Source: a virus. Taken from it: a stretch of DNA of 64,000 nucleotides. Under the pieces are notes generated by a model that did no database searches, was not told the DNA's origin, and saw only the letters and a list, made by a program, of their open reading frames with translations. The DNA lies in the IMG/VR virus record IMGVR_UViG_3300046171_000202, positions 1 through 64,000 of that record. One strand, written 5' to 3'. Shown piece after piece: positions 62,793 through 64,000 of the stretch. The position numbers and the translations under genes were made by a program. The first letter of the stretch is position 1; the number at the start of each line of letters is the position of its first letter.

Positions 62793-62825
62793 ATTATCTT
62801 ATAGTGTTCGTATTTGTATTGTAAA
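62793..62825 (-). promoter_or_regulatory. Leftward class I promoter, copy 9
   Basis: Minus strand TTTACAATACAAATACGA, ACACTATAA, GATAAT, 6 bases before ATG 62786. The 9-base spacer is identical to copy 10. Confidence 0.75.
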
Positions 62826-62827
62826 TT

Positions 62828-63013
62828 CTAATACATTTCTCTTATCCACGATGGTATTTCGCTTGATGATGCGATCTCTACACGATCATCATAGAAGTTT
62901 AAGAAGGCTTCTTCATTTACTACGATCGATTGACCTGTTTCTTTGACATGTACTACATCAAATATTGACGCGTGGAAAAATTCTGGTGTTGCTTTTTTAA
63001 TGTTCTTCTGCAT
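62828..63013 (-). CDS. Hypothetical protein
   Basis: 61 residues: MQKNIKKATPEFFHASIFDVVHVKETGQSIVVNEEAFLNFYDDRVEIAS, ending SEIPSWIREMY. A small beta-rich domain. Unknown function. Confidence 0.5.
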   Translation of the reverse strand: MQKNIKKATPEFFHASIFDVVHVKETGQSIVVNEEAFLNFYDDRVEIASSSEIPSWIREMY

Positions 63014-63131
63014 AATTTACTTTTACTTTATTAATTTCTTTTGTTATTCTTGCTACGAGTTGTATTTCTTCTGCGTCGAGTGCTTGCTCTCTTAGCGTTT
63101 CAAGCGCCCATATTATTAGTGTTTTATCCAT
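62997..63131 (-). CDS. Small helical protein
   Basis: 44 residues: MDKTLIIWALETLREQALDAEEIQLVARITKEINKVKVNYAEEH. Overlaps its neighbours by 17 and 8 bases. Unknown function. Confidence 0.5.
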   Translation of the reverse strand: MDKTLIIWALETLREQALDAEEIQLVARITKEINKVKVNYAEEH

Positions 63132-63387
63132 ATATTCTACCTTCTTGTGCTATTGAAAACTTAATTGAGTCGCCTGATACTGATCGAGCGCCAGCATACA
63201 CAGTTTTTTCTGTCAACCTTTCTACTTCAGTTATGAAGTCATATTGAGTGTAGCCAGCACCTTCGGGTACAGCTATGTTAAAACTTGTTATACCTCTCTT
63301 AGCGCAGTCTTTTGCTACATTTATAGCTGCATTTACTTTTGTTAGCATTGCTTTTTCTATTGATTGTTTACTTACTATTATCTTCAT
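63124..63387 (-). CDS. Hypothetical protein
   Basis: 87 residues: MKIIVSKQSIEKAMLTKVNAAINVAKDCAKRGITSFNIAVPEGAGYTQYDFITEVERLTEKTVYAGARSVSGDSI. An alpha/beta protein without recognised motif. Overlaps the next gene by 20 bases. Confidence 0.55.
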   Translation of the reverse strand: MKIIVSKQSIEKAMLTKVNAAINVAKDCAKRGITSFNIAVPEGAGYTQYDFITEVERLTEKTVYAGARSVSGDSIKFSIAQEGRIYG

Positions 63388-63547
63388 TTTGTTCTTGTTC
63401 TTTAATATACATGTTAGTTAATTCTAGTATTGCAAAGATCGCTATCACTGCAAATATATAACCTATTCCTTTGTAGCCTAGCGTGAAGAAACCTACAGAT
63501 TCTACGCTACCTAATATTGCTAATACTTTTAATATTGTTTTCTTCAT
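63368..63547 (-). CDS. Small membrane protein
   Basis: 59 residues with two hydrophobic segments (ILKVLAILGSVESVGFFTLG, GIGYIFAVIAIFAILEL) and an acidic tail EQEQNEDNSK. Phage-encoded membrane modulator, function unknown. Confidence 0.55.
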   Translation of the reverse strand: MKKTILKVLAILGSVESVGFFTLGYKGIGYIFAVIAIFAILELTNMYIKEQEQNEDNSK

Positions 63548-63549
63548 AA

Positions 63550-63666
63550 TTATCTTACTATTATTGTATACATGGCGAATACGAGCGCTGTTATTATTGA
63601 TAGTGTTACTACTCGCTGCGTGTATAGCATTACTTTACTTAATTTTGTGTGTGAATGTTTCTGCAT
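63550..63666 (-). CDS. Single-pass membrane microprotein
   Basis: 38 residues: MQKHSHTKLSKVMLYTQRVVTLSIITALVFAMYTIIVR, one membrane helix near the C-terminus. Next to another membrane microprotein. Weak evidence. Confidence 0.4.
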   Translation of the reverse strand: MQKHSHTKLSKVMLYTQRVVTLSIITALVFAMYTIIVR

Positions 63667-63668
63667 AA

Positions 63669-63824
63669 TTACTTTCTTCCTTTACCTACTATTTTATAAT
63701 TAGTGTACTTGTCTTCCATATTTTTGTATACTTTGACTATATCGAGTATACCTTCTTCGTTCTTTCGATACATTAGAGTGTATGGGTGGTTAGTTTTGTT
63801 CCAGTGTGGTATTCTTCTGTTCAT
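63669..63824 (-). CDS. Hypothetical basic protein
   Basis: 51 residues: MNRRIPHWNKTNHPYTLMYRKNEEGILDIVKVYKNMEDKYTNYKIVGKGRK. Driven by promoter copy 10. Unknown function. Confidence 0.5.
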   Translation of the reverse strand: MNRRIPHWNKTNHPYTLMYRKNEEGILDIVKVYKNMEDKYTNYKIVGKGRK

Positions 63825-63836
63825 ATTTGTATTATT

Positions 63837-63868
63837 ATTATCTTATAGTGTTCGTATTTATTTTGTAT
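63837..63868 (-). promoter_or_regulatory. Leftward class I promoter, copy 10
   Basis: Minus strand ATACAAAATAAATACGA, ACACTATAA, GATAAT, 12 bases before ATG 63824. It overlaps the end of the upstream paralogue gene. Confidence 0.7.
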
Positions 63869-63992
63869 TTTCTTTAGATAGATCTACTCCACGAGAGAAG
63901 TATTTTTCAGTTCCATCTTTGTACTTGTATAAGCGATCAAAGTTTTGTGTTGCTTCATTGAAGCGTAGTATAGTTATAAATTCTTTTTTCAT
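63858..63992 (-). CDS. Small protein, paralogue of the gene at 308-439
   Basis: 44 residues: MKKEFITILRFNEATQNFDRLYKYKDGTEKYFSRGVDLSKENTK. Same length and motif order as the 43-residue protein at the left end (RLY.Y.DGTE...SRGVD). Its promoter, if any, lies beyond the window. Confidence 0.65.
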   Translation of the reverse strand: MKKEFITILRFNEATQNFDRLYKYKDGTEKYFSRGVDLSKENTK

Positions 63993-64000
63993 ATTATTTA

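Noticed and set aside
1-64000. Prophage or integrated element
   Set aside because: No integrase, excisionase, att-like repeats, repressor-operator region or host flanking genes.

Overview
This window looks like part of a lytic, short-tailed (podovirus-like) dsDNA phage. No integrase, excisionase or host-type gene is seen. The host is probably a marine Bacteroidetes (flavobacterial) cell. This is inferred from the AT-rich sequence, start codons preceded by A/T-rich leaders instead of Shine-Dalgarno sites, and a virion gene order (terminase, portal, scaffold, capsid, two connector/ring-like proteins, a stabilisation-like protein beginning FSGGKMNKDLDERL, internal virion proteins) that resembles crAss-like and other Bacteroidetes podoviruses. 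No tail tube, tape measure or sheath gene is present.

Layout. Positions 14-439 hold small leftward genes, followed by a 375-base non-coding divergent control region. From 815 to 46575 every gene reads rightward: GroEL and GroES chaperonin genes, a winged-helix-like protein, a metallopeptidase-like protein, a holin, tail fibre genes including a 2172-residue adhesin with about 22 GNVGIGTTSP repeats, a GroES-like duplicated protein, terminase, portal, scaffold, capsid, connectors, large virion proteins, a 2802-residue multidomain internal protein (HExxH peptidase plus HAD phosphatase), then a lysis and small basic-protein cluster. A bidirectional terminator at 46561-46598 separates this from the leftward half (46596-63992): ribonucleotide reductase, PD-(D/E)xK nuclease, MazG-like enzymes (one fused to a GIY-YIG-like domain), a thymidylate-synthase-family enzyme, primase-helicase, SSB-like, RecE-like exonuclease, Erf annealing protein, sigma factor, HTH regulator, lytic transglycosylase, ATP-dependent DNA ligase, dCMP deaminase and many very small proteins. 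No DNA polymerase is visible, so the genome probably continues beyond the window.

Regulation. Ten leftward transcription units are preceded by the same bipartite element, TTTACAAAACAAATACGA, then exactly 9 bases, then GATAAT. In four cases it ends exactly 6 bases before the ATG, which would give leaderless mRNAs if GATAAT is a -10 box. A different 31-base element (26 of 31 identical) faces right ahead of the chaperonin/late operon and left ahead of the HTH-sigma pair. The phage sigma factor is the natural candidate to read one of these sets.

Oddities. Single-base frame disruptions break four conserved leftward genes (nrdB, primase-helicase, sigma factor, ligase; seven events in about 11 kb), while about 45 kb of rightward genes, including reading frames of 6.5 and 8.4 kb, have none. 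A 300-base leftward non-coding gap encodes a structured RNA with a perfect tRNA-like T-arm and acceptor, possibly a reduced tmRNA. A recurring SPLK peptide motif marks at least six small or virion-associated proteins.
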